Shown here one piece after another: positions 35,060 through 43,092 of a stretch of 64,000 nucleotides of DNA. The translations under genes were made by a program, and so were the position numbers. Every line of letters begins with the position of its first letter. Position 1 is the first letter of the stretch. Source of the stretch: Bradyrhizobium hereditatis. Its GTDB lineage: Bacteria > Pseudomonadota > Alphaproteobacteria > Rhizobiales > Xanthobacteraceae. The stretch spans positions 62,001 to 126,000 of the forward strand of contig NZ_JAGKJK010000014.1 in the NCBI RefSeq assembly GCF_020329435.1, written 5' to 3'. Below the pieces are notes generated by a model. That model saw only the letters and a program-made list of their open reading frames with translations. It did not search any database and was not told where the DNA came from.

Positions 35060-35716
35060 TCACGCTGAGGGCGGTACGTTCCTGACGCTGTGAAACTCCT
35101 TTGCCGCCTGGTCGAGCACGAACAATGACCCCTCGGCGACGCCGAAATAGGCGCCGTGCAACTCCATCTCGCCGCGTTCGACGCGGGCACGCACGAACGG
35201 GAACGTCATCAGGTTTTCGAGTGAGCGAAAGATCGCGGCCTTCTCGATCCTGATGGTGAAATCCTGCATCGTCTCGTGCTCGCGCTGTTCCACGACTTCG
35301 CCCGGCTTGATGAACATCGCCATCCAGCGACCGATGAAATCGCCAGGCGACAGCGGATCGATCTTGTCGATGAAGGCGCGGATGCCGCCGCACTGGGCGT
35401 GGCCGAGCACGACGATATGCTTGATGCGGAGCACGTTGACGGCATATTCCAGCGCTGCGGAGACGCCGTGGGCGCCGCCGTCGGGCTCATAGACCGGCAC
35501 CAGATTGGCGACGTTGCGCACCACGAACAGTTCGCCCGGGCCGGCGTCAAAAATCACTTCCGGCGAGACGCGGGAATCGCAGCAGCCGATCACCATCACG
35601 GCCGGCGACTGGCCGCGCTCGGAAAGTTCCCGGTAGCGCGACTGTTCGGTCGGCAGCCGTTGCGAGGTGAAGGCGCGGTAGCCGTCGAGCAGATGTTGCG
35701 GAAACGAAGATGCCAT
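35060..35716 (-). CDS. Beta-class carbonic anhydrase
   Basis: The product is a 218-residue beta carbonic anhydrase converting CO2 and water to bicarbonate. The zinc ligands are C45, H106 and C109, with the D47-R49 dyad in CCDSRV. GHAQCGGI and RNVANLVP are typical of the plant/E. coli-type clade. It converges on the frameshifted UPF0114 gene with a 10-bp gap. Gene names such as can or cynT are not distinguished here. Confidence 0.93.
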   Translation of the reverse strand: MASSFPQHLLDGYRAFTSQRLPTEQSRYRELSERGQSPAVMVIGCCDSRVSPEVIFDAGPGELFVVRNVANLVPVYEPDGGAHGVSAALEYAVNVLRIKHIVVLGHAQCGGIRAFIDKIDPLSPGDFIGRWMAMFIKPGEVVEQREHETMQDFTIRIEKAAIFRSLENLMTFPFVRARVERGEMELHGAYFGVAEGSLFVLDQAAKEFHSVRNVPPSA

Positions 35717-35835
35717 GATTTCGGTGCCTGTCTTTGGCCATGCCTAACCATAAGCCGATGACCGGAACAAGGCTTTCGGACCTTGGCTTGAAATGTTAGG
35801 GCGTGGGGCTCAAACGCCCCAGAGGAACCCGTTCC

Positions 35836-36714
35836 ATGACCCGTCCGCGCCGCAGCCTGTTGTTCATGCCGGGATCGAACGCGCGGGCGCTGGAAAAAGC
35901 GCGCAACCTGCCTGCCGACGGCATCATTCTCGACCTCGAGGATTCAGTGGCGCCCGATGCCAAGGCGATGGCCCGCGACCAGATCGCGGGCGCCGTCACG
36001 GCCGGCGGGTTTGGCAAGCGCGAGGTGCTGATCCGGGTTAACAGCCTCGATACGCCCTGGTGGGTCGACGACGTCACCATGGCCGGCAAGGTCAAGCCCG
36101 ACGGTATTCTGGTTCCCAAGATTTCCACGGTGGATGACCTGAACGCGATCGCCAACCGCCTGAGCGACATCAACGCCGATATGTCGATCCGGGTCTGGGC
36201 GATGATCGAAACCGCGCGTGCCGTGCTCGATGCCGACAAGCTGGCGGCCGCGTCCAGGGATTCCGAAACCCGCCTTGCCGGTTTCGTGTTCGGGCCTAAC
36301 GATATCTCGCGGGAGACGCGGATCCGCATGCAGCCGGGTCGCGCGGCGATGATCCCGATGATCACCCACTGCATCCTGGCGACGCGTGCACACGGGCTCG
36401 AAATTCTCGATGGCCCTTACAGCGACATCAGCAATATCGACGGCTTTGCGACCGAATGCGCGCAGGGCCGCGACCTCGGCTTCGACGGCAAGACGCTGAT
36501 CCATCCCAGCCACATCGAGGCCTGTAATGCGATCTTCACGCCACCGGCCGAGGAAGTCGAGCAGGCGCGCAAGATCATCGCGGCATTCGAGAAGCCGGAA
36601 AACGCCTCCCGCGGCGCGATTCAGCTTGAGGGGCGGATGGTAGAGCGGCTGCATGCCGACATGGCGCGGCGGACGATCGCGATCGCAGACGCGATCGCGG
36701 CGATGGGGCATTGA
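35836..36714 (+). CDS. CoA ester lyase of the CitE/HpcH family
   Basis: The product is a 292-residue TIM-barrel lyase that splits or forms C-C bonds in CoA thioesters (malyl-CoA, citramalyl-CoA or beta-methylmalyl-CoA are family substrates). It begins RRSLLFMPGSNARALEKAR. The substrate and metal region is LDLEDSVAPD (32-41), IRVN (66-69), E125 in IETARAV and D156 in GPNDIS. The end KTLIHPSHIEACNAIF is typical. AGAGGA lies 8 bases before the ATG. The exact substrate is unknown. Confidence 0.87.
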   Translation: MTRPRRSLLFMPGSNARALEKARNLPADGIILDLEDSVAPDAKAMARDQIAGAVTAGGFGKREVLIRVNSLDTPWWVDDVTMAGKVKPDGILVPKISTVDDLNAIANRLSDINADMSIRVWAMIETARAVLDADKLAAASRDSETRLAGFVFGPNDISRETRIRMQPGRAAMIPMITHCILATRAHGLEILDGPYSDISNIDGFATECAQGRDLGFDGKTLIHPSHIEACNAIFTPPAEEVEQARKIIAAFEKPENASRGAIQLEGRMVERLHADMARRTIAIADAIAAMGH

Positions 36715-36744
36715 CGTTGAGCAACCGATGTTGTCGGTTGCTCA

Positions 36745-37536
36745 CTATCGCGATCCAAACCGCTCCGCCGCCCACTCATAAAGGCTGCCCGGAATCGGCT
36801 TCTCCCCGCCGCGGCCTTTTGGCGAGATGTGGAGACCGATGACTTGAGGATCGGCGAGCAGGCCTGAAAAGTCCGTCGGCTCGAAGAACAGTTTTGGCTC
36901 GGCATGCACGGCATAGAAGGATTGCTTCGGCAGCGCGTGCTGCAATTCGTTCGAGCGGCGCGCGAGCGCGGTGAGCGCGGCAGGGCCGTAGATGGCGACG
37001 CGAATGTCGGAGAGGCGGCTCGAGCGGCGGCGCAACTGGCGCAGCATGAAGGTGAGGCGATGGCGCAGCGCCAGCCAGTCCGGCACCAGATCTTCCTGCT
37101 CCATCAGGTCCTCGAACGCGCGCACGATCGGGTCGTGAGCAGGCAGGTACAAGACGGAGTTGCCGAGCTGGCGCCGCCGCTCCCAGGCGAAGTAGGGTTT
37201 TGCCGGATCGATCTCGATCGGTTTCAAGAGCAGCACGTCAGCATCGAGCCATAAGCCGGCGTTTTCCGCCATCAGCCGCATGCGGAAGAAATCGCTGAAC
37301 TGCAAAATGGTCCAGTCGCGCCAGCTGCCATCCGGCTCGGGCGGACGCAGCCGCTCGGAAAAGGAGTGCGGCAGGATCGCTTCCGCCTCGGCATTGCCGA
37401 CGCCGTCGGGCAGGCCCGGCAACGGATCGAAACTGTAGACGGTGACCTTGTGGCCGGCGGCGACCTGCGAGCGCAGGCAGGTCAGCCGCAGCCCGTCGAG
37501 GGGACCATGCCAGAAGGTGACGACGTCAGGCCGCAT
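36745..37536 (-). CDS. Glycosyltransferase-like protein with DXD motif
   Basis: The product is a 263-residue protein resembling the DXD sugar-transferase group (Gly_transf_sug / alpha-1,4-GalT-like). The metal-binding motif is LWLDADVLLL with D98 and D100. It begins VVTFWHGPLDGLRLTCLRS, as in capsular or lipopolysaccharide transferases. No membrane segment is seen. The ATG at 37536 has a perfect AGGAGGT 7 bases upstream, better than a GTG three codons earlier. Acceptor and donor are unknown. It lies just 3' of the leuD terminator on the same strand. Confidence 0.8.
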   Translation of the reverse strand: MRPDVVTFWHGPLDGLRLTCLRSQVAAGHKVTVYSFDPLPGLPDGVGNAEAEAILPHSFSERLRPPEPDGSWRDWTILQFSDFFRMRLMAENAGLWLDADVLLLKPIEIDPAKPYFAWERRRQLGNSVLYLPAHDPIVRAFEDLMEQEDLVPDWLALRHRLTFMLRQLRRRSSRLSDIRVAIYGPAALTALARRSNELQHALPKQSFYAVHAEPKLFFEPTDFSGLLADPQVIGLHISPKGRGGEKPIPGSLYEWAAERFGSR

Positions 37537-37557
37537 CCGCGTCACCTCCTCTTAACG

Positions 37558-37583
37558 AAAGAGCCCCGATTGGGTCGGGGCTC
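37558..37583 (-). terminator. Intrinsic terminator of leuD
   Basis: GAGCCCCGA / TCGGGGCTC form a 9-bp stem with a 5-base loop (37561-37583). Read on the minus strand a T-rich tail follows. It lies directly after the leuD stop. Confidence 0.88.
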
Positions 37584-37594
37584 TCGTAGCACGA

Positions 37595-38200
37595 TCAGGC
37601 CCAGGCGCGCTCTTTCTTCAGCTTCGCCTCGTAATCGTCGATTGACGACTTCTTTTCCATGGTGAGGCCGATGTCGTCGAGACCGTTCATCAGGCAATGC
37701 TTGCGGAACGGATCGATATCGAACTTCACCTTGCCGCCGTCGGGGCCGCGGATCTCCTGGTTGGCGAGATCGATGGTCAGCGTGGCGTTGGCGCCGCGCT
37801 CGGCGTCGTCGAACAGCTTGTCGAGGTCTTCCTGGCTGACGCGGATCGGCAGAATGCCGTTCTTGAAGCAGTTATTGTAGAAGATGTCGCCGAACGAGGT
37901 CGAGATCACGCAGCGGATGCCGAAATCGAGCAGCGCCCAGGGCGCGTGCTCGCGGCTCGAGCCGCAGCCGAAATTGTCGCCGGCGACCAGCACCTTGGCG
38001 TTACGATAGGCCGGCTGGTTGAGCACGAAGTCCGGGTTCTCGCTGCCGTCATCCTTGTAGCGCTGTTCCGAGAAGAGGCCCTTGCCGAGGCCGGTGCGCT
38101 TGATGGTCTTCAGGTACTGCTTCGGAATGATCATGTCGGTGTCGACATTGACGATCTTCAAGGGCGCCGCAACGCCTTCCAGTGTGGTGAACTTTTCCAT
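37595..38200 (-). CDS. leuD: 3-isopropylmalate dehydratase small subunit
   Basis: LeuD pairs with LeuC to isomerise 2- to 3-isopropylmalate in leucine synthesis. It has 201 residues, the family length. Motifs: VDTDMIIPKQYLK, GDNFGCGSSREHAPWAL and FGDIFYNNCFKNGILP. The ATG at 38200 with GGAAG 8 bases upstream is preferred to a GTG three codons earlier. It is transcribed from the same strand as leuC but 3.2 kb downstream, with the metallopeptidase and several envelope genes between them. Confidence 0.96.
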   Translation of the reverse strand: MEKFTTLEGVAAPLKIVNVDTDMIIPKQYLKTIKRTGLGKGLFSEQRYKDDGSENPDFVLNQPAYRNAKVLVAGDNFGCGSSREHAPWALLDFGIRCVISTSFGDIFYNNCFKNGILPIRVSQEDLDKLFDDAERGANATLTIDLANQEIRGPDGGKVKFDIDPFRKHCLMNGLDDIGLTMEKKSSIDDYEAKLKKERAWA

Positions 38201-38334
38201 CGATCGCACTTCCCGGTTGAAAAGGTGGGACGGGCCGGTGATTTATCGCGAATACGGGCCCGGCAAAAGGCCAATTTGCGCATAGGCCGCCTGTTCTGGC
38301 GCGTTTTGGGCGAACAGGCTGCCGGAGGACCGGC

Positions 38335-38733
38335 TCAGCCTGCGGCCGCCTCGATCGCCTCCATATCGGCATCCGACAGGCCGAAATGGTGGCCGATCTC
38401 ATGGATCAGGACGTGGCGGACGATATGGCCGAGCGTTTCATCGTGCTCGGCCCAGTAGTCCAGGATCGGCCGCCGGTAGAGCCAGATCATGTTGGGCAAG
38501 CGGGCGACGTCACCGTGGCTCTGGTGCGGCAGGCCGATGCCCTGGAACAGGCCGAGCAGGTCGAATTCGCTTTGCGCCTGCATCTCGTCCAGGACCTCGT
38601 CGGTCGGGAAATCGTCGACGCGAATGATCACGCCCTCGCACAGGGTACGAAAAGTCTTGGGCAGGCGCTCGAACACTTCATGCGCCATGGCTTCCATTTC
38701 GGCGAGCGAGGGGGCTTTTGCTTCGGTCCACAT
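38335..38733 (-). CDS. Zincin-like metallopeptidase family protein (DUF1025-type)
   Basis: The product is a 132-residue protein with a C-terminal HEIGHHFGLSD motif, a gluzincin-like HExxH site with a following Asp. The family (pfam06262) has a short minigluzincin fold and is widespread in bacteria. Its substrate is unknown. The preceding part (IIRVDDFPTDEVLDEMQ, LLGLFQGIGLPHQS) is typical. Start choice is uncertain: 38733 fits the family, but in-frame starts exist upstream at 38769. No clear ribosome binding site is seen. Confidence 0.82.
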   Translation of the reverse strand: MWTEAKAPSLAEMEAMAHEVFERLPKTFRTLCEGVIIRVDDFPTDEVLDEMQAQSEFDLLGLFQGIGLPHQSHGDVARLPNMIWLYRRPILDYWAEHDETLGHIVRHVLIHEIGHHFGLSDADMEAIEAAAG

Positions 38734-38844
38734 CACGACGTATTTAGCGTGTCTTATGCCCCTGCGCATAATGGTTTTGCGGAGTTGACCTTGACGCGCC
38801 AATCGGAGACCGTGCGGGCGTTATCAGGCTTGGGTGGACTTAAG

Positions 38845-39168
38845 ATGAAATGGATCGTGACGGTTGCAACTTGGGCTGCTTTTACCGGGCTCCTGCTTCC
38901 CGCTGCGGTAGCGCAGGCCCAGACGGCAGCGCCAGAACTTCGGATCGCGCCGGCGCCGAAGGCGACCGTCACCGATGTATCCGCCCAGCGCCGGCGTCCA
39001 CTGCGACGCGTGCCGATCTATAGCCAGGAGTGGGCACCCAGCGTCTACCCGCGCTACAACCCGGGCCCCAACGCCGTGCGGGATTGCACCGCGCACTATG
39101 TGCAGGAGTATCGGCCGAGCGGCACGGTGATCACCCCGCGCATGAACTGCTGGTGGCGGCCCGGCTAG
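38845..39168 (+). CDS. Small secreted hypothetical protein
   Basis: The product has 107 residues with a signal peptide (about 1-25, ending AQAQ). The mature part is Arg/Pro/Tyr-rich with two Cys (VRDCTAHYVQEYRPSG, then PRMNCWWRPG), which could form a disulfide. Similar short proteins with a DC...Cys-Trp-Trp ending occur in Bradyrhizobium from memory. GGTGG lies about 9 bases upstream of the ATG. The gene is divergent from the metallopeptidase gene. Function is unknown. Confidence 0.7.
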   Translation: MKWIVTVATWAAFTGLLLPAAVAQAQTAAPELRIAPAPKATVTDVSAQRRRPLRRVPIYSQEWAPSVYPRYNPGPNAVRDCTAHYVQEYRPSGTVITPRMNCWWRPG

Positions 39169-39327
39169 GTTTCTTTCCGCTCCCTTCCTATCGCGCAATT
39201 CTTCATATCGCGTAATTCGTTGGCGCGAGCAGTGTTCGTGCGCTGCGGCTGATGCTGCGCAGAACCCATGGCGCTGTTCTGCGTCGACTGGCGTGCGCGA
39301 GGATTGCTGCGAACCGTAGCCATCATC

Positions 39328-39367
39328 CGTTCATGTTCGTGGCGCGTTCATTCAGGGCTCATTCAAG
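39328..39367 (+). promoter_or_regulatory. CGTTCAT/TCATTCA direct-repeat motif
   Basis: CGTTCATG (39328), CGTTCATTCAGG (39345) and GCTCATTCAAG (39357) form a cluster 78-117 bp upstream of the His-rich protein start. The repeats are 17 and 12 bases apart. GGCGCGTTCA also occurs in the motifs at 8309 and 40261. It may be a regulator binding array. The rest of the gap 39169-39444 shows nothing else. Confidence 0.4.
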
Positions 39368-39444
39368 TCGCAAGCGGCAGATTGCACGCAACGTTGCGGC
39401 GAGCCATTCGGCGCAGACGTGACATCCGACCAAGGAGAGATTTC

Positions 39445-39720
39445 ATGCAGTTCACGAAAGTTCTGGGATTGGCTGCCATAGGCGCGTTGCTCGCGCTCGC
39501 TGCGCCAGCCGAGCGCGCCAATGCGTTCTCACTCAGCAATCCCGGCGCCGCCGCGGCCGTTCAGGAAGACGCCAGGCTGGCGACAACGGAAGTTCACTGG
39601 CGTCACCATCATCATCACCATCATCGGTGGCATCGTGGGCACCATCACCATTGGCATCGTTGGCATCATCACGGTCATCACCACCACCATCATCATCACC
39701 GCCACTGGCACCGCTGGTGA
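39445..39720 (+). CDS. Small secreted histidine-rich protein
   Basis: The product has 91 residues: a signal peptide (about 1-27, ending RANA), a short linker, then a tail of about 43 residues with 27 His, in runs of 7, 4, 3 and 8 separated by Trp, Arg and Gly. A metal-binding or buffering role (Ni, Zn, Cu) is a reasonable inference but not shown. AAGGAGA lies 8 bases before the ATG, so it is translated. The long runs use mixed CAC and CAT codons, which argues against simple microsatellite expansion. Confidence 0.85.
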   Translation: MQFTKVLGLAAIGALLALAAPAERANAFSLSNPGAAAAVQEDARLATTEVHWRHHHHHHHRWHRGHHHHWHRWHHHGHHHHHHHHRHWHRW

Positions 39721-39854
39721 GTGCGACAGCTTGGCGCAGATGCCAAACAGGCCCGCTTCATCGCGGGCCTGATTCGATTTCGGTGGTCGCCTTGAAACCG
39801 GCGAGATTGCCGCCCGATATCTCTGACATCAGCATCCACAAGAGGAGTCTCATC

Positions 39855-40187
39855 ATGAGGAGCTTGATTTCCGCAGTCCTTGTCGCTGGCGCGTTCGCGA
39901 TCGCCGGGCCGGGAGCTATCGATAGCGCCGCGGCGGCGCCGCAGGCGAAGGCGCAACGCGCCGGCGCATCCGACGCCACCGATTTCAGCGCGCACCGGCG
40001 CTACTATCGGCACTACGGCTACTATCGTCCATACTACCGTCCATATTATGGTTCGTACTACCGTCCGTAATATCGCCCCTACTACTACCGGCCCTATTAT
40101 TACGCTCGGCCTGTCTATTATCGGCCATATCCCTACTACGCGCCCGCGCCGTTCACCTTCGGCATCGGCTTTGGCCCGTTCTGGTAG
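39855..40187 (+). pseudogene. Secreted Tyr/Pro-rich protein interrupted by an in-frame TAA
   Basis: The frame begins with a signal peptide (MRSLISAVLVAGAFAIAG, then SAAAAPQ) and a Tyr/His/Arg repeat, and stops at TAA 40068-40070 after 71 codons. The same frame goes on for 38 more codons of the same Tyr/Pro/Arg repeat and ends FGIGFGPFW before TAG at 40185. The ending is characteristic of this family, so the intact gene would encode 110 residues. A TAC to TAA change fits. If the stop is real, the product may be a shortened 71-residue protein rather than absent. Confidence 0.8.
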
Positions 40188-40228
40188 TGAGCGTGCACAA
40201 CTTCAGTCAGCCGCAAAAAATCTCTTCA

Positions 40229-40284
40229 GTGCTCATTCGTGCGCATTCATCGTTGAGGCCGTGCATTCATGGCGCGTTCACGTG
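40229..40284 (+). promoter_or_regulatory. 10-bp phased CATTCAT/CGTTCA repeat array
   Basis: GCTCATTCGT (40231), GCGCATTCAT (40241), GTGCATTCAT (40261) and GCGCGTTCAC (40272) repeat at 10-11-bp or 20-bp spacing, so all lie on one face of the helix. The array is about 100-155 bp upstream of the Gly/His-rich gene. The second half is almost identical to 8311-8330. It is a candidate response-regulator binding array. Confidence 0.45.
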
Positions 40285-40385
40285 CCTGTCTCTAACGTAA
40301 CGTTTGGGAGCGACCGCAAAGAAGCGACGGGGGCCAACCGTTGAGCGGTTGGGGCGCGCCGTCGCCGGTTAGGGAGGATTCACCC

Positions 40386-41066
40386 ATGTCGATATCGGAT
40401 CCCGGACGCGGCCTGGCTCGCTGTCTGGGCGTTACGGCTGCGGCGGTATTCGCGCTCGCAGCGTCATCACATCACCGCGCCGAGGCACTCTCGCTAGCGA
40501 GTCCCGCTACGGCGCCGTCATCGAAATATGTAGCCGACGGAATGACGACCCAGGTTCAACACCGCCCCGGGGTAGGCGGCGGTGGAATGGCCGGCGGCGG
40601 TTTTCGCGGCGGCGGTGGCGGCGGTTTCCATGGCGGCGGTTTCCGCGGCGGCGGAGCGGCATTTCATGGCGGCGGCTTCCGCGGTGGCGGCGCAGCCTTT
40701 CACGGCGGTGGCTTCCGCGGTGGCGGCGCAGCTTTTCACGGCGGTGGCTTCAGGGGTGGTGGAATGGCGATCCACCGTGGCGGTTTTCGTCCAGCGCCCG
40801 CCTTCCATGGTGGCGGACACCGCTTCGTACATCGTCATGCGTTCCACCGGCCTCATGTCTTCCATCGGCCCCACTTCGGCCACCGTCGCTTCTTCCATCG
40901 TCGATTCTACTACGCGCCGGCCTTCTACGCGCCGGCCTATTATACGTATCCGGCCTACTATTATCCGCGCCGTTGCCGCGTGATCTGGACCTATTACGGG
41001 CCGCGCAGGATCTGCAGACCCTGGTATCGGCCCTACTGGCACGCTCGCTACTACGGCTATTGGTGA
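40386..41066 (+). CDS. Secreted Gly/His/Phe-rich repeat protein
   Basis: The product has 226 residues with a signal-like N-terminus (hydrophobic about 14-27). A Gly-rich segment contains four copies of the 12-residue unit FHGGGFRGGGAA (81-128). Then a His/Arg/Phe-rich segment (FHRPHVFHRPHFGHRRFF) and a Tyr/Ala-rich tail follow, ending with RPYWHARYYGYW and two Cys (RRCRVIW, RRICRPW). It resembles exported envelope or adhesive proteins and has no catalytic motif. GGAGG lies 9 bases before the ATG. An intrinsic terminator follows, so it is its own transcript unit. Confidence 0.8.
   Translation: MSISDPGRGLARCLGVTAAAVFALAASSHHRAEALSLASPATAPSSKYVADGMTTQVQHRPGVGGGGMAGGGFRGGGGGGFHGGGFRGGGAAFHGGGFRGGGAAFHGGGFRGGGAAFHGGGFRGGGMAIHRGGFRPAPAFHGGGHRFVHRHAFHRPHVFHRPHFGHRRFFHRRFYYAPAFYAPAYYTYPAYYYPRRCRVIWTYYGPRRICRPWYRPYWHARYYGYW
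40626..40769 (+). repeat. Four tandem 36-bp coding repeats
   Basis: These are four consecutive in-frame 36-bp units encoding FHGGGFRGGGAA (the last ends MA). The units differ at third positions only slightly, for example GCGGCATTTC, GCAGCCTTTC and GCAGCTTTTC, and so look recently duplicated. Slippage could change copy number. Confidence 0.85.
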
Positions 41067-41079
41067 GAGCCGAAAACGA

Positions 41080-41108
41080 AACAGGCGCCCAAGGGCGCCT
41101 GTTTTTTT
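41080..41108 (+). terminator. Rho-independent terminator
   Basis: ACAGGCGCCC / GGGCGCCTGT form a strong stem followed by TTTTTT, after the Gly/His-rich gene. It may also serve the convergent small gene. Confidence 0.93.
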
Positions 41109-41124
41109 CGAGTGGGAAGATCAC

Positions 41125-41325
41125 TCAAATCCTTTCCCAGGGCTTGATCTTCCACGGCGTCAGCTTCTCCATCCGCCACTGCTGCCAGTGTTCCGGCGGC
41201 CAGTGACTGAGACGCGAGACTTCCTTGGTGGCAGTAGTCTGAAGGTCGACGATACGCGGCGTGCGGCGGCGCATCTGCTTCGTCGCCTCGCTGATCATAT
41301 CGACATATTCAGGCTTGTCGGTCAC
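41125..41325 (-). CDS. Small conserved hypothetical protein
   Basis: The product is a 66-residue basic, soluble protein (MTDKPEYVDMISEATKQMRR, ending LTPWKIKPWERI). It has no signal peptide. The GTG at 41325 is preferred because the family start TDKPEYVDM is conserved in memory of related rhizobial proteins. A GAGG element lies about 9 bases upstream. Upstream TTG and downstream ATG starts are possible. It converges on the Gly/His-rich gene. Function is unknown. Confidence 0.6.
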   Translation of the reverse strand: MTDKPEYVDMISEATKQMRRRTPRIVDLQTTATKEVSRLSHWPPEHWQQWRMEKLTPWKIKPWERI

Positions 41326-41425
41326 GGCCAAGTCCCTCGCGAAACGTCTTCGCAAGGGACCAGTTTGCGCTTTGCCGCTTAACGGGACGTTGCGGGAACG
41401 CCTCGTAATCTAGACAAAGAAACCG

Positions 41426-42832
41426 TTAACGCCATTCCCGGACGTCGACGAAGTGCCCGGCGATCGCGGCGGCCGCCGCCATGGCCGGCGATACCAGATG
41501 AGTGCGGCCCTTAAAACCCTGGCGACCCTCGAAGTTGCGGTTCGAGGTCGAGGCGCAGCGCTCTTCCGGCTTCAGCTTGTCCGGGTTCATGGCAAGGCAC
41601 ATCGAGCAGCCCGGCTCGCGCCATTCGAAACCGGCCTTGATGAAGATCTTGTCGAGGCCTTCGGCTTCCGCCTGCTCCTTCACGATTCCCGAGCCCGGCA
41701 CGATCATCGCATTGACATTGGCGTTGACCGTCTTGCCCTCGGCGATCTTCGCCGCAGCCCGCAGGTCTTCGATGCGACCGTTGGTGCAGGAGCCGATGAA
41801 GACGCGGTCGAGCTTGATGTCGGTGATCTTCGTGCCCGCGGTGAGGCCCATATATTTCAGCGCGCGGTGCTTCGACAGCCGCTTGGCCTCGTCCTCAATC
41901 TTGTCAGGATCGGGCACGAAGCCGGTGATCGACACCACGTCCTCGGGCGAGGTGCCCCAGGTCACGATCGGCGGCAGCTTTGCCGCGTCGAGCCGGATCT
42001 CGTGGTCGAAATGCGCGCCGTCATCCGAGCGCAGCTTTTCCCAATAGCGCATCGCGGCGTCCCAGTCGGCGCCCTTCGGCGATTTCGGGCGGCCCTTGAG
42101 GAACTCGAAAGCCTTTTCATCGGGCGCGACCAGGCCGGCGCGGGCACCGCCTTCGATCGACATGTTGCAGACCGTCATGCGGCCTTCCATGGTCAGCGAA
42201 CGGATTGCCTCGCCGGCATATTCCAAGACATAACCGGTGCCGCCGGCGGTGCCGATCTCGCCGATGATGGCGAGGATGATGTCCTTGCCGGTGACGCCGT
42301 CCGGCAATTTGCCGTCGACCACCGCGCGCATGTTCTTCGCCTTCTTCTGGATCAGCGTCTGCGTCGCGAGCACGTGCTCGACCTCTGATGTGCCGATGCC
42401 GTGCGCCAGCGCGCCGAACGCGCCGTGTGTGGAGGTGTGGCTGTCACCGCAGACGATAGTGGTGCCGGGCAGCGTGAAGCCTTGCTCGGGGCCGATCACG
42501 TGCACGATGCCCTGGCGCTTGTCGAACTCGTTGTAATACTCGATGCCGAATTCCCTGGCGTTCTCCGCCAGAGCCTTGATCTGCTCGGCGCTCTCAGGGT
42601 CGGGATTAGGTTTGGTGCGGTCGGTGGTCGGCACGTTGTGGTCGACGACGGCCAGCGTCTTTTCCGGCGCGCGCACCTTGCGGCCCGAGGCGCGCAGGCC
42701 TTCGAACGCCTGCGGCGAAGTCACCTCGTGCACCAGGTGACGGTCGATGTAGAGCAGGCAGGTGCCGTCCTCGGCTTCGTGCACCAGATGGTCGTTCCAG
42801 ATCTTGTCGTACAGCGTAGTCGGTTTGGACAT
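41426..42832 (-). CDS. leuC: 3-isopropylmalate dehydratase large subunit
   Basis: LeuC has 468 residues and binds the [4Fe-4S] cluster of isopropylmalate isomerase through C349, C409 and C412. Motifs: VVDHNVPT, CGDSHTSTHGAFGALAHGIG, GGTGYVLEY, FIGSCTNGR and EPGCSMCLAMNPDKL. The ATG at 42832 has GGAG 9 bases upstream; an ATG two codons earlier is too close to it. Its partner leuD is on the same strand 3.2 kb downstream. Confidence 0.97.
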   Translation of the reverse strand: MSKPTTLYDKIWNDHLVHEAEDGTCLLYIDRHLVHEVTSPQAFEGLRASGRKVRAPEKTLAVVDHNVPTTDRTKPNPDPESAEQIKALAENAREFGIEYYNEFDKRQGIVHVIGPEQGFTLPGTTIVCGDSHTSTHGAFGALAHGIGTSEVEHVLATQTLIQKKAKNMRAVVDGKLPDGVTGKDIILAIIGEIGTAGGTGYVLEYAGEAIRSLTMEGRMTVCNMSIEGGARAGLVAPDEKAFEFLKGRPKSPKGADWDAAMRYWEKLRSDDGAHFDHEIRLDAAKLPPIVTWGTSPEDVVSITGFVPDPDKIEDEAKRLSKHRALKYMGLTAGTKITDIKLDRVFIGSCTNGRIEDLRAAAKIAEGKTVNANVNAMIVPGSGIVKEQAEAEGLDKIFIKAGFEWREPGCSMCLAMNPDKLKPEERCASTSNRNFEGRQGFKGRTHLVSPAMAAAAAIAGHFVDVREWR

Positions 42833-43092
42833 GAGCATAAGCTCCAAAGGAAATTCTGTGTGAGCGGTAAGGCGCGATGTGCGCGCCGGCAACGGACGTC
42901 AGCGCAGCATCAGGCTGCGCGCGTAAGCTCTGACGTTGCCGACGTCGCGAACCGTCCGAAGAACCGGCCGGGCAGCCGCGAGCGGTCGTCCATGACGATC
43001 CGCTGGGCAGCGCTGGTGCGATCTAGAACCATTCTGAATTTCTAACACAGGCTCCCCAGCCGCCACAATCAATCGATGCGGTGGGCTGAACT
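42833..43092 (-). other. leuC leader region with a short frame and a hairpin
   Basis: This is 260 bp upstream of leuC. It holds a 40-codon frame on the minus strand (43032-42910) with no clear ribosome binding site. Its stop codon lies in the loop of a perfect 7-bp hairpin GCGCAGC / GCTGCGC (42902-42920). There is no Leu-codon run (three Leu codons, two of them rare CTA and CTT) and no U tract after the hairpin, so classical attenuation is not supported. Confidence 0.3.

Noticed and set aside
42910..43032. leuL-type attenuator leader peptide
   Set aside because: No Leu codon run, no ribosome binding site and no U tract; kept only as a low-interest observation.
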